DNA from: Nocardia salmonicida NBRC 13393
GTDB taxonomy: Bacteria > Actinomycetota > Actinomycetes > Mycobacteriales > Mycobacteriaceae
Assembly: GCF_001613085.1 (NCBI RefSeq)
Contig: NZ_BDBR01000030.1
Span: forward strand, 62,001 to 126,000
Direction of reading: 5' to 3'
Length of the DNA stretch: 64,000 bases
In this document: in pieces, positions 1 through 7,633 of the stretch
Numbering within the stretch: position 1 is the stretch's first letter
Layout: every line of letters starts with the position of its first letter
The notes under the pieces: generated by a model
What the model saw: the letters and a program-made list of their open reading frames with translations, nothing else
Told to the model about the DNA's origin: nothing
The model's database searches: none
Program-made: the position numbers and the translations under genes

Positions 1-350
1 AACTGCCGGTGCGGGTCTTCGCCGAAGCCGAGCTGTCGGAGTACACCGATGAACCCGACTCCGCCCATTGGCTGGTCGTGTGCACCCCTCGTGACAACCG
101 CCTCTCCCAGCTGGGCGCAGGTCAGGCGACGAGCGCGATATTGCTCCAGGCCACCTACCTCGGCCTGGCTACCAGCCTGCAATCCGAACCGCTGGGAATG
201 CTCGACCTGCGTGAACAGATCCGCACCACAGTCCTGCAGGAATGTGCCTATCCCCACGTCATGATCCGGGTCGGCGTCATGCCGCACGCCGCGGCCCCGC
301 TGGAATCCACCCCGCGCCGCCCGGTCGCCGACGTCATCGAGACGAACTGA
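1..350 (+). CDS. Acg-type FMN nitroreductase family protein, C-terminal part (5' end outside window)
   Basis: The reading frame is open at the left edge, so only about the last 115 residues are present; the GTG at 9 is unlikely to be the true start. The fragment contains the stretch EYTDEPDSAHWLVVCTPRD, then a helix with GQATSAILLQATYLGLATSLQSEP, and ends in PRRPVADVIE. This pattern is typical of the dormancy-associated Acg family (Rv2032/Rv3131-like), a degenerate relative of flavin nitroreductases thought to bind or sequester FMN. The family is known from hypoxia and stress regulons, which suits the stress genes that follow. The N-terminal half cannot be assessed. Confidence 0.75.
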   Translation, partial: LPVRVFAEAELSEYTDEPDSAHWLVVCTPRDNRLSQLGAGQATSAILLQATYLGLATSLQSEPLGMLDLREQIRTTVLQECAYPHVMIRVGVMPHAAAPLESTPRRPVADVIETN

Positions 351-387
351 ACATCGGATCGACCGGTCACGGTCCGGGGTGCCGGCT

Positions 388-412
388 GATTGCTTTGCCC
401 GATTGCGGGCAT
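388..412 (+). promoter_or_regulatory. weak SigF-like promoter candidate upstream of the UsfY-like gene
   Basis: GATT at 388-391, a 15-base spacer and GGGCAT at 407-412 resemble the actinobacterial SigF pattern GTTT-N15-GGGTAT with one mismatch in each box. It lies 42 bases before the ATG at 454. It is weaker than the box at 8646-8670. Confidence 0.35.
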
Positions 413-453
413 GTCCACGACAGGGCGGTCTCGTCCTCGAAAGGAGCATGCGC

Positions 454-744
454 ATGAACCAGACGGAGAAGCAGTTCCCCGATGACGCTCGGACCACTCG
501 CTCACACGCGGGGGAGTCGATCAGGGACGCGAGGAACTGGCCCGGATTGATTCTTGCCGCGATCGGATTGGTGCTGCTCGGTCTCACGCTCACCGCCGCC
601 GGGTACGGCTTCGCGGGGTGGGCCGTGATCGCGGGCGTGGCCTGTGCGGTGTGTCTGTTGCTCGGAATCGGGCTCGTGGTCGCCGAACATCGGCGGGTGA
701 AGGCGCAAGAGGGTCTCGCCCTGGGTGAACCGCGGGGTCACTGA
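454..744 (+). CDS. UsfY-like small two-helix membrane protein
   Basis: A 96-residue protein. The ATG at 454 is chosen because AAGGAG at 441-446 sits seven bases upstream; the ATG at 448 would be too close. A polar N-terminus containing RTTRSHAGES and a Trp-Pro-Gly is followed by two hydrophobic helices (about residues 29-48 and 52-72) and a charged EHRRV tail. This layout resembles UsfY, a protein of unknown function encoded near usfX-sigF in mycobacteria; the assignment is from memory of that pattern. A SigF partner-switching module a few kb away supports it. No enzymatic role is implied. The 3' end overlaps the longer start option of the next gene. Confidence 0.55.
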   Translation: MNQTEKQFPDDARTTRSHAGESIRDARNWPGLILAAIGLVLLGLTLTAAGYGFAGWAVIAGVACAVCLLLGIGLVVAEHRRVKAQEGLALGEPRGH

Positions 745-1420
745 CGTGGTGGTCATCCGCGCGCCGCGTGTCTACCGCCCGCAGGCTGACACCTGGATGC
801 TGGCCCGTGCCCTGAGCGAGGTGCCCTCGCTGCGCGGCGGCCGGGTGCTCGACGTGTGTGCTGGTACCGGCGCGTTGACGGTGGCGGCCGCGGCGGCGGG
901 TGCGGGCAGTCTGACCGCGGTCGACCTGTCCCGGTCGGCGCTGATGTCGACGTGGATGAACTGCCGGTTGCGTGGGGTGGCGGTGGAGTTGCTGCACGGC
1001 GATTTCGCGTCCGCGCTGCGGCTGCCGCGCTTCGACGTGGTGGTCGCGAACCCGCCCTATGTTCCCGCCGAGCGGGCGGGCGGTCGCGGTGCGGCTCTGG
1101 CGTGGGACGCGGGGCCGGACGGCAGGAGCGTGCTCGACCGGCTGTGCGCGATGCTGCCGGACCTGCTCACCGAGCGCGGCGTCGGGTTGATCGTGCATTC
1201 GGCGATCAGCGATCCAGGGCGCAGCTTGGACCAGCTCCGTGAGCTGGGTGCGAACGCGGAGGTCGTGGCGACGGGAACGGTGCCGTTCGGACCGGTCATG
1301 CGCTCGCGTGCCGGATGGTTGGCCGCGAAGGGCTTCATCACTCATGGCCAGCGCGATGAAGAATTGGTGGTGATCCGTGTCGACCGAACCTCGTCCCCTG
1401 TTGTCTCCGACCCCGCTTGA
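725..1420 (+). CDS. HemK-like class I SAM-dependent methyltransferase
   Basis: The 231-residue protein has a Rossmann-type SAM site, VLDVCAGTGALTVAAA (about residues 39-54), an acidic strand-2 end (TAVDLS) and the N6-methylating NPPY motif in VVANPPYVP. This is the signature of HemK/PrmC and related glutamine or adenine N-methyltransferases. The protein is shorter than PrmC and lacks its N-terminal helical domain, so release-factor methylation is not assured. GTG at 725 overlaps the previous gene; GTG at 746 would give 224 residues starting two bases after the previous stop and is equally possible. The 3' end overlaps the CDGSH gene by 44 bases, suggesting cotranscription. Confidence 0.8.
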   Translation: MNRGVTDVVVIRAPRVYRPQADTWMLARALSEVPSLRGGRVLDVCAGTGALTVAAAAAGAGSLTAVDLSRSALMSTWMNCRLRGVAVELLHGDFASALRLPRFDVVVANPPYVPAERAGGRGAALAWDAGPDGRSVLDRLCAMLPDLLTERGVGLIVHSAISDPGRSLDQLRELGANAEVVATGTVPFGPVMRSRAGWLAAKGFITHGQRDEELVVIRVDRTSSPVVSDPA

Positions 1421-1613
1421 ACCGCGGCGAGTCGTGCTCACCGACGACGGGCCCGCGCTCATCGACGGACCTGTCGACCTGGTCACCGCCGACGGCGCCG
1501 TACTGCACTGCGACCGTTTCGTGGTGGCGCTGTGTCTGTGCCGTCGGTCGAGCACCTACCCGCTCTGCGATACCAGCCATCGGCGCCGACGTCATCCGAG
1601 GAGCGCGCAGTGA
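1377..1613 (+). CDS. CDGSH iron-sulfur domain protein
   Basis: A 78-residue protein with a complete CDGSH signature near the C-terminus: Cys53, Cys55, Ser58, Pro62, Cys64, Asp65 and His68 fit C-x-C-x2-S/T-x3-P-x-C-D-x2-H. Three Cys and one His would ligate a redox-active, transferable [2Fe-2S] cluster. There is one CDGSH unit, no membrane anchor, and an arginine-rich tail. It starts with GTG inside the methyltransferase gene, and its stop overlaps the next start (TGATG at 1611-1615). The overlap with the haem-oxygenase-like gene suggests it could supply electrons or a cluster to that protein, which is inference. Confidence 0.9.
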   Translation: MSTEPRPLLSPTPLEPRRVVLTDDGPALIDGPVDLVTADGAVLHCDRFVVALCLCRRSSTYPLCDTSHRRRRHPRSAQ

Positions 1614-2608
1614 TGCCCGGCCGATCCCTCCCGCGCCCACGCGGCGAGCTGTCCGCCGCGGTGGTCGAATTGCTCACGCGCACACCAGGTTCGGCGGTTC
1701 CTGAGGCTGCCGGACTCGACCCCTACGGCGAAGATCTTCTGCTGACCCTGCACACCTGCTACGAACTGCACTATCAGGGATTCGCCGGTGTCGACGAGGA
1801 CTGGGAATGGGACCCCGACCTCCTACGCGTGCGCCGCGACCTGGAGAACACCCTGCTCACGGCGCTGCATGCCGATGTCCCCGGTGGCGACGACGTCGAG
1901 GGGGAACTCGACCGCCTGCTCGAACCGACCAGCGACACCGACGGCATCGCCGGATTCCTCGCCGAGCGGGGGACCGCCGACCGATTGCGCGAGTACTTCG
2001 TCCACCGCTCGATCTACCACCACATCGAGGCCGACCCATATGCCTGGGTGATCCCGCGGCTGCGCGGACAGGTGAAAGCGTCGCTGGTGGCGGTGGAATT
2101 CGACGAATTCGGCGGCGGGCGTGGCGAACGCGTCCACGCGCAACTGTTCGCTGACCTGCTCGCGGGCGCGGGACTCGAGCCGGGCTATCTGCACTACCTC
2201 GACACGGTGCCCGCGCCGATGCTCGCACTGGTGGACATGATGTCGCTGTTCGGCCTGCATCGTGGGCTGCGCGGCGCACTGATCGGGCATTTCGCCACCG
2301 CCGAGATCACGTCGTCGCCCGCGTCGCGGCGTCTCGCCGAGCTGGCCCGCACGCTGCTCCCGCATCCCGCCTGCGCGCACTTCTACGCCGAGCACGTCGA
2401 GGCCGATGCCGTGCACGAGCAGGTGATGCGGCGCGATGTGATCGCCGGGCTGCTGGCCGCGGAACCAGGCTCGGCTGCCTCGATCGTCTTCGGCATCCAG
2501 GCGACGAACCTGCTCGAAGACCGCTTCGCCGATCACGTCCTGAAGTGCTGGAACGAGGACCGCGGTTCCCTGCGTGAGCCGCTCAGTGCACCCGCCGAAC
2601 CTGCGTGA
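1613..2608 (+). CDS. iron-containing redox enzyme family protein (haem-oxygenase-like fold)
   Basis: A 331-residue protein starting at ATG 1613, overlapping the CDGSH stop, with GAGGAG at 1599-1604 as ribosome site. The all-helical sequence has the segment YFVHRSIYHHIEADPYAW, then EFDEFGGGRGERVHAQLF, and a C-terminal FYAEHVEADAVHEQV helix. These His/Glu/Asp-rich helices are the likely metal ligands of the haem-oxygenase-like iron enzymes (Haem_oxygenas_2 group). Members of this broad superfamily include di-iron oxidases; the substrate here is unknown. Coupling to a CDGSH protein suggests a redox role. The 3' end overlaps the convergent anti-sigma gene by 26 bases. Confidence 0.8.
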   Translation: MPGRSLPRPRGELSAAVVELLTRTPGSAVPEAAGLDPYGEDLLLTLHTCYELHYQGFAGVDEDWEWDPDLLRVRRDLENTLLTALHADVPGGDDVEGELDRLLEPTSDTDGIAGFLAERGTADRLREYFVHRSIYHHIEADPYAWVIPRLRGQVKASLVAVEFDEFGGGRGERVHAQLFADLLAGAGLEPGYLHYLDTVPAPMLALVDMMSLFGLHRGLRGALIGHFATAEITSSPASRRLAELARTLLPHPACAHFYAEHVEADAVHEQVMRRDVIAGLLAAEPGSAASIVFGIQATNLLEDRFADHVLKCWNEDRGSLREPLSAPAEPA

Positions 2609-3011
2609 AGGTGATGGCGACCGGATAACCGCCCTGTGCCCGGTCGAAGGCGTCGTGATCGGCGGTGAGGTGGTCGGTGATCGAGTGCATCACATGCCAG
2701 CCGAACCCCGCCGTGTCGATCGGGTCGGTGTCCCCGCACACCGCACCTACCTCGATCCGAATCCGGAACCCGTCGGCGACGACGTCGCAGTTGAGCTGGG
2801 AATCGGGCACCGCGCCGAGAATCAGGCAGGTGGCGGCCTCGTCGAGCGCTACTCGCGTGTCTGCCACCTCGTCGACGGTGAAACCCGCGATCAGGGCGAC
2901 GGTTTCGGCGACGGCCCGGAGCATGACAACCTGGCTGAGATCGGCGTCGATCTGAATTTGGATCGATGTCGCATGTATCGAATCGGCGATGATCCTGTCG
3001 CTCGAATCCAC
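2583..3011 (-). CDS. RsbW-like ATP-binding anti-sigma factor, second copy
   Basis: A 142-residue GHKL-fold protein related to the RsbW at 4581-5018: both carry a VALDEAATCL-type helix, a PDSQL segment, and FGWHVMHSITD followed by GGYP. GTG at 3011 has a strong GGAGGAGG site. The N-box Asn of classical SpoIIAB/RsbW kinases is replaced (Cys here), and no glycine-rich ATP lid is visible, so kinase activity is doubtful, as with mycobacterial UsfX-type proteins. It lies 76 bases downstream of a STAS gene on the same strand and probably ends the sigF-associated operon. Its partner could be SigF or another sigma factor. Confidence 0.75.
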   Translation of the reverse strand: MDSSDRIIADSIHATSIQIQIDADLSQVVMLRAVAETVALIAGFTVDEVADTRVALDEAATCLILGAVPDSQLNCDVVADGFRIRIEVGAVCGDTDPIDTAGFGWHVMHSITDHLTADHDAFDRAQGGYPVAITFTQVRRVH

Positions 3012-3087
3012 GATGTCCTCCTCCCGAACTGCGCTGGAGTGGCTTCACGGTGCGCATACCCAGGAATCGGTGGGGTGAAACAGCTCC

Positions 3088-3507
3088 TCAGTAGCCGGAT
3101 TCCGGTCCCGACGCCTCGTCGATGGACAGGTAGTACCGAAACAGCGGCCGCACGCCGACCAGGCCGAGTGCCCGCTCCACCTCATGGCTTCCGGTAAGCA
3201 GTCGGATATCGACCCCCTGTGCCCACGCGTCGGCTTTGGCGACGCCGAGCAGCGCGGCCACCCGCAGGCTGAGGAACTCGGTATCGCGCAGATCGAGGAC
3301 GACCACGCGCGCGCCGGAACGCACCGAGCGGTCGAGCAACGCACAGAAGCGGGGCATCCGCGCCGCGTCGAGTTCGATACCGCCGTGAAGTACCCAGCAG
3401 CCGGGTCGTCCCGGATCGCGCAGCGCCAACTCCGCCGCGGCAGCCGCGGAGCACCCGCGATACCAACGCAGTCGGCTCGGATGCCGACGATCCATGACGA
3501 CAGACAT
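3088..3507 (-). CDS. STAS-domain anti-anti-sigma factor
   Basis: A 139-residue protein; ATG 3507 is preceded by AGGAGG four bases away. The core VVVLDLRDTEFLSLRVAALLG is the STAS strand-helix segment in which a conserved Ser (in the FLS triplet) is the usual phosphorylation site of SpoIIAA/RsbV-type regulators. A preceding segment (GCWVLHGGIELDAARMPRF) matches the first STAS strands. Such proteins bind unphosphorylated to RsbW-type factors and free the sigma factor. Its position between sigF and a second RsbW-like gene fits that role. Confidence 0.8.
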   Translation of the reverse strand: MSVVMDRRHPSRLRWYRGCSAAAAAELALRDPGRPGCWVLHGGIELDAARMPRFCALLDRSVRSGARVVVLDLRDTEFLSLRVAALLGVAKADAWAQGVDIRLLTGSHEVERALGLVGVRPLFRYYLSIDEASGPESGY

Positions 3508-3646
3508 AGAACCTCCTGTGCGACAGGAATGTCCGGCTCGCGCCCGCCGAGGCGGAACAGGCCGACTTGCGGGGAGCGGCACACGAGAACCAGGGTCGGC
3601 TGGAGGTCTCAACCTGCAACAATTCTGGCACGTGTCGCCGTTGCTG

Positions 3647-4483
3647 TCACCGCGTTGGCGTCGGCTCGGCGAGTGCCTGCTCCCGCAGCAACGCCAAGGT
3701 CCGCGACAGGATCCGGGAGACCTGCATCTGGGAGACGCCGAGCTCCTCGGCGATCTGGCCCTGCGTCTTGGCCTCGTAGAAGCGCATGATCAGCACCCGC
3801 CGCTCCTCGGCGGGGAGCGCGGCGATCAGCGGGCGCACCGCCATCGCGTCCTCGGTGAGCTGATAGCACGGTTCCTCCGAGCCGAGGGTGTCGGTGATCG
3901 GCTGCGAGGAATTGTCGCGACCGTCGTGGGTGACACCGTCGATGGAGTTGGTCTGATAGCCGTTGCCCGCGACCAGCGTGCGGGTGACCTCGACCAGGTC
4001 GACGTCGAGTTCGTCGGCGAGTTCGCGCGCATTGGGCAGCCTGCCGAGTCGCTGCGACAGCTCCTCGGTGGCGGGTCCGATCCTGAGCTGGATCTCCTTG
4101 AGCCGACGCGGCACGCGCACCGCCCACGTGCGATCACGGAAGTGCCTGCGCACCTCGCCCATGATCGTCGGGATCGCGAAGGACAGGAAGGAGGAGCCAC
4201 GGGTGACGTCGTAGCGATCGACGGCCAGCACCAGCCCTACCCGGGCGGTCTGCTCGAGGTCGTCGAACTGCTCGCCACGGCCGTTGAACTTGCGCGCGAT
4301 GTGGTCGGCGAGCGGCAGACACAGTTCGATGACCTGCCCGCGTAGCGCGTCGTGGTGTTCATCGCCGTCGGGCAGTGCCCGCAGCTTCTCGAACCACGGT
4401 TCGATGTTGTCGTAGCTGTCACCGTGCGAATGTGATCGTCGGGCGGTCGGACGATCGGCTGCTGCAGTTGAATCCCATGTCAT
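3647..4483 (-). CDS. sigF: RNA polymerase sigma factor SigF (SigB/SigF/SigG family)
   Basis: A 278-residue group 3 sigma factor. Region 2 is clear (LEQTARVGLVLAVDRYDVTRG, then the SFLSFAIPTIMGEVRRHFRD core and WAVRVPRRLKE). Region 3 follows, and region 4 holds LPAEERRVLIMRF and a helix-turn-helix, GQIAEELGVSQMQVSRILSR, near the C-terminus. ATG 4483 is preferred (GAGG about ten bases upstream); GTG 4498 would add five residues but has no usable ribosome site. It lies 97 bases downstream of a UsfX/RsbW-type anti-sigma gene, the mycobacterial usfX-sigF order. It should direct transcription from GTTT-N15-GGGTA-type promoters, several of which occur in this island. Confidence 0.93.
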   Translation of the reverse strand: MTWDSTAAADRPTARRSHSHGDSYDNIEPWFEKLRALPDGDEHHDALRGQVIELCLPLADHIARKFNGRGEQFDDLEQTARVGLVLAVDRYDVTRGSSFLSFAIPTIMGEVRRHFRDRTWAVRVPRRLKEIQLRIGPATEELSQRLGRLPNARELADELDVDLVEVTRTLVAGNGYQTNSIDGVTHDGRDNSSQPITDTLGSEEPCYQLTEDAMAVRPLIAALPAEERRVLIMRFYEAKTQGQIAEELGVSQMQVSRILSRTLALLREQALAEPTPTR

Positions 4484-4580
4484 CGCTACTTGCCTCACTT
4501 CCAGGCGGTTGCGGATGTGTTCATGGGGTACCCACCGGGACCCGGGGCCATGCCCTACCTATGAGGCTAGCGCCCGATGG

Positions 4581-5018
4581 TCACGACTCGGTAGGTCCGT
4601 GCAATCGTCGGATCCAGCCGAATTCGACGGTGGTCGGATAGCCGCCGCGGGCCGGGTCGAAGCCGGCGTAATCGGTGCGCAGCGCGTCGGTGAGCGTCGC
4701 GACGACGTGCCAGCCGAAGGATTGTTCGTCGAGGGCGTCGGGCTCTCGTGCCAGTGCGCTCACCCGGGCGCCCAGGGCGCCGTCGCCACCGGTGAACGAG
4801 CAGTCGAGCTGGGAGTCCGGCATCGCGACCAGCATCAACGCGGTGGCGACCTCGTCGAGCGCCAGGAGCAGATCGGTGACCTCGTCGAGCGCGAAACCAC
4901 CCACGAGCAGAACGGTCTCGGCGAGTGCGTGCACCATGCTCAGTTGGTCCAGCTCGGCGGGCACCTGGAATCCGACGGTTCTCGAGCGGGGAGCGGTGTC
5001 GCGATCTCGAGCTCGCAC
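4581..5018 (-). CDS. RsbW/UsfX-type anti-sigma-F factor
   Basis: A 145-residue GHKL-fold protein directly upstream of sigF, the same length as I recall for mycobacterial UsfX. Visible features are LLLALDEVATALMLVAMPDSQLDC, where the usual N-box Asn is Ala, and FGWHVVATLTDALR near the C-terminus. GTG 5018 has GGAGG four bases upstream. It should hold SigF inactive until a STAS protein displaces it. The divergent catalase gene starts about 195 bases away, and the space between contains two palindromes. Confidence 0.85.
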   Translation of the reverse strand: MRARDRDTAPRSRTVGFQVPAELDQLSMVHALAETVLLVGGFALDEVTDLLLALDEVATALMLVAMPDSQLDCSFTGGDGALGARVSALAREPDALDEQSFGWHVVATLTDALRTDYAGFDPARGGYPTTVEFGWIRRLHGPTES

Positions 5019-5034
5019 GCCACCTCCCTCATCA

Positions 5035-5066
5035 CCGACCGTTTGGTCGGAGGTTACCCCGTAACC
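5035..5066. promoter_or_regulatory. two adjacent perfect palindromes between rsbW-sigF and katE
   Basis: CCGACC-GTTT-GGTCGG (5035-5050) is followed at once by GGTTAC-CCC-GTAACC (5052-5066). Both lie just upstream of the anti-sigma start on the minus strand and about 150 bases upstream of the catalase start. They could be operator half-sites or leader hairpins; no protein can be assigned. Confidence 0.45.
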
Positions 5067-5121
5067 ATCAGGTCACGCCTCGGACCCGTTTCGGATCGTC
5101 CTCCGCCGAGGCCGAATCGCT

Positions 5122-5146
5122 GTTTGCCGCGCGCAGAACGCGGTAG
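5122..5146 (+). promoter_or_regulatory. SigF-like promoter candidate for katE
   Basis: GTTT (5122-5125), 15 bases, then CGGTAG (5141-5146). The -35-like box is exact and the -10-like box has mismatches. It would start transcription about 60 bases before the catalase ATG. Confidence 0.4.
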
Positions 5147-5213
5147 TCCATCCTGGACGGCGGCAGCCCGATTTTCGAATTCCGCGAGTGTGACGAAGGG
5201 ACGACGAAATAAC

Positions 5214-7361
5214 ATGACCGACCACGATGTTCCGTCCGAATTCACCCACCCGCCCACCCCACCGGACGAGGATCCGGGGACACCGTGCGAGCAGGCGGGA
5301 CCGGCCCCCGACCAGGAGGGACCTGCATTGCGCGGCCCCACCGGCGCCCCGATTCCCGGCGAGGCGACCGTGCGCGCCCAGCAGGGCCCTCGGCTCACCA
5401 CCCCGCAGGGCGCGGGCGTGGCCGACACCGATCACGCGCTCAAGGCGGGTCCGCGGGGTCCGACGTTGCTGCAGGACTTCCATCTGCGGGAGAAGATCAC
5501 CCATTTCGATCACGAGCGCATTCCCGAGCGGGTGGTGCACGCCCGCGGCACCGCCGCCCACGGGGTTTTCGTGGCCAACGGCGCCGCGGCGTCGCTGACG
5601 CGGGCGAAGTTCCTGGCCGCCGACGCGCGCACACCGGTCTTCGTCCGGTTCTCCACGGTGCTCGGCTCACGCGGGTCGGCCGACACGGTGCGTGACACCC
5701 GTGGCTTCGCGGTGAAGTTCTACACCGGCGAAGGGGTCTACGACCTGGTCGGCAACAACATCCCGGTGTTCTTCATCCAGGAAGCGATCAAATTCCCCGA
5801 TGTGATCCACGCCGGGAAACCGGAGCCGGACCGCGAGATCCCGCAAGCGCAATCCGCGCACGACACCTTCTGGGACTTCGTCACCCTGCACACCGAGGCG
5901 ACCGCGCATACCTTCTGGAACATGTCCGATCGGGCGCTGCCGCGCTCGTTGCGGATGATGGAGGGATTCGGCATCCACACCTACCGGCTGGTCGCCGAGG
6001 ACGGCACGACGAGTCTGGTGAAATTCCACTGGAAGCCGCGACTGGGCGTGCACTCGATGCTGTGGGAGGAATGCCAGCTGACGGCCGGGTTCGACCCCGA
6101 TTTCCATCGTCGGGATCTCGCCGACTCGATCGCGGCGGGCATGGCACCGGAGTGGGATTTCGGCGTGCAGGTGTTCCCCGATACGCCCGAGCACCTCTTC
6201 GAGGGCATCGATCTGCTCGACCCGACCAAGCTCGTCCCCGAGGAACTCGCGCCGGTGCAGACGATCGGCACCCTGCGGCTCACGGCGAATCCGGAGAACT
6301 TCTTCGCCGAAACCGAGCAGGTCGCCTTCTGCCCGACGCACTTGGTTCCTGGTATCGAGGTCACCGACGATCCGCTGCTGCAGGGCAGGTTGTTCTCCTA
6401 TCTCGACACTCAGATCAGTCGCCTCGGCGGACCGAACTTCACCCAGCTGCCGATCAATACACCGCACGCCGATGTCAACGACCTCTCCCGTGACGGTATG
6501 CACCAGGGCGCCGTGCACGCCGGAGTCGCTGCCTACAAACCCAATTCGCTGGGCGGTGGTTGCCCCTACGCGGCGAGTTTCGCCGACGACGCCTATGTCG
6601 AATCCCCGACGCCCATTCCGCCGCCGACCGCGAAATTGCGGACCTCCGCCAACAGCGCGGGCTCGGTCTCGTTCGCCGACCACTACTCGCAGCCGCGGAT
6701 GTTCTATCGCAGCCTGACCGCGGGCGAACAGCGGAATCTGGCCGACGCGTTCTCGTTCGAACTCGGCAAGTGCCTGTCCGAGACGATCCAGAAGCGTGGT
6801 CTGCAGATGCTGGTCAATGTCGACGACGGGCTGGCCGACTATGTCGCCGGGCAACTCGGGCTCGACAAGCCTGCCCCGAACAGCGAACCCGTTGAGCTCG
6901 CGCCGAGTCCCGCGTTGTCGCAGCGGCACGGCAGTTTCCCGGTGGACGGGCGGACGGTGGCCGTACTGGTCGATGACGCCACGTCGGCCGACGCGGTGCA
7001 GGAGGTCTCGACCGCTTTGGAAGAGGCCAAGGTCCGGCCGATGGTCGTGGCGGCACGCGGCGGAGTGATCGACGGCGTACCGGTGGCACGGACCTTCGCC
7101 ACGATGCGGTCGGTCGAATTCGACGGTGCGCTGCTGCTGGCTGCCCCGGAGGACCCGAGGGTGAACCTGCTGGTCGAGGAGATGTGGCGGCACGGCAAGG
7201 CGATCGCGGCGGCCGGTACCGCGGTCTCGGTGCTGCAGCGCAACGACATCGATTCCGACGCACCGGGAATCACCGTCGCCGATTCCGGGGCGGCCGCGAG
7301 CGGACTGCTCACCGACCTGGGTGAGCATCGCGCGTGGGCGCGCATCGAAGGCGAGTCCTGA
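5214..7361 (+). CDS. katE: large-subunit (clade 2, HPII/KatE-type) monofunctional haem catalase
   Basis: A 715-residue protein that dismutates hydrogen peroxide. The catalytic His lies in ERVVHARGTAAHG (about His109); the distal VGNNIPVFF segment carries the essential Asn; and the proximal haem ligand is in RLFSYLDTQISRLGG (about Tyr396). A Pro-rich N-terminal extension (1-80) and a C-terminal flavodoxin/DJ-1-like domain (about 565-715, starting GRTVAVLVDDATSADAV) mark it as a large-subunit clade 2 enzyme, longer than the roughly 480-residue small catalases. ATG 5214 is chosen because translation from there gives the normal N-terminal arm; the open frame upstream is a shadow. Stress regulation by the neighbouring SigF is likely. 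Confidence 0.95.
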   Translation: MTDHDVPSEFTHPPTPPDEDPGTPCEQAGPAPDQEGPALRGPTGAPIPGEATVRAQQGPRLTTPQGAGVADTDHALKAGPRGPTLLQDFHLREKITHFDHERIPERVVHARGTAAHGVFVANGAAASLTRAKFLAADARTPVFVRFSTVLGSRGSADTVRDTRGFAVKFYTGEGVYDLVGNNIPVFFIQEAIKFPDVIHAGKPEPDREIPQAQSAHDTFWDFVTLHTEATAHTFWNMSDRALPRSLRMMEGFGIHTYRLVAEDGTTSLVKFHWKPRLGVHSMLWEECQLTAGFDPDFHRRDLADSIAAGMAPEWDFGVQVFPDTPEHLFEGIDLLDPTKLVPEELAPVQTIGTLRLTANPENFFAETEQVAFCPTHLVPGIEVTDDPLLQGRLFSYLDTQISRLGGPNFTQLPINTPHADVNDLSRDGMHQGAVHAGVAAYKPNSLGGGCPYAASFADDAYVESPTPIPPPTAKLRTSANSAGSVSFADHYSQPRMFYRSLTAGEQRNLADAFSFELGKCLSETIQKRGLQMLVNVDDGLADYVAGQLGLDKPAPNSEPVELAPSPALSQRHGSFPVDGRTVAVLVDDATSADAVQEVSTALEEAKVRPMVVAARGGVIDGVPVARTFATMRSVEFDGALLLAAPEDPRVNLLVEEMWRHGKAIAAAGTAVSVLQRNDIDSDAPGITVADSGAAASGLLTDLGEHRAWARIEGES

Positions 7362-7390
7362 ACCGTGCCGACGTTTCGGGTGCCCTCGTC

Positions 7391-7415
7391 GTTTCGAGTG
7401 CGGGCACGCGGGCAT
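7391..7415 (+). promoter_or_regulatory. SigF-like promoter candidate upstream of the structured leader
   Basis: GTTT (7391-7394), exactly 15 bases, GGGCAT (7410-7415). It would give a leader of about 210 bases to the proline-rich ORF at 7634, containing both hairpins at 7514-7612. It lies 30 bases past the katE stop. Confidence 0.45.
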
Positions 7416-7513
7416 TCCCTCACTGTGGCAATCGGCCGAATGTAGAACGGGCGCCGAAGAACCGGCCGAGCCACGCGTTTCGTTCGACGGTGTCGACACC
7501 GGAATACCTCGGG

Positions 7514-7612
7514 GCAGGTCGAGCGTCCCACCACGATGCCAACGACGTCATCGCGGTGTGCACGCTCGACCTGCGTCGCGGCCTTCGCGGGCGCGCGATT
7601 CGCGCGCCCGCG
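7514..7612 (+). promoter_or_regulatory. structured leader: 13-bp inverted repeat plus 12-bp hairpin
   Basis: GCAGGTCGAGCGT (7514-7526) pairs perfectly with ACGCTCGACCTGC (7562-7574) across a 35-base loop. Next, CGCGGGCGCGCG (7586-7597) pairs perfectly with CGCGCGCCCGCG (7601-7612) across a 3-base loop. The second hairpin ends 13 bases before an AGGAGG ribosome site. It could be a katE terminator without a U-tract, an attenuator, or a regulatory 5' leader. The gene beyond encodes an ANTAR protein, a family that binds paired RNA hairpins, but these loops are not the known hexaloops. Confidence 0.6.
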
Positions 7613-7633
7613 TGCTTTGACGAACAGGAGGCG

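Noticed and set aside
4509..5213. N-terminal extension of the katE frame
   Set aside because: It overlaps the anti-sigma gene on the other strand and is unlike any catalase; ATG 5214 gives the normal N-terminus.
5667..7499. 610-codon antisense frame over katE
   Set aside because: Shadow of the catalase, which has all catalytic motifs.
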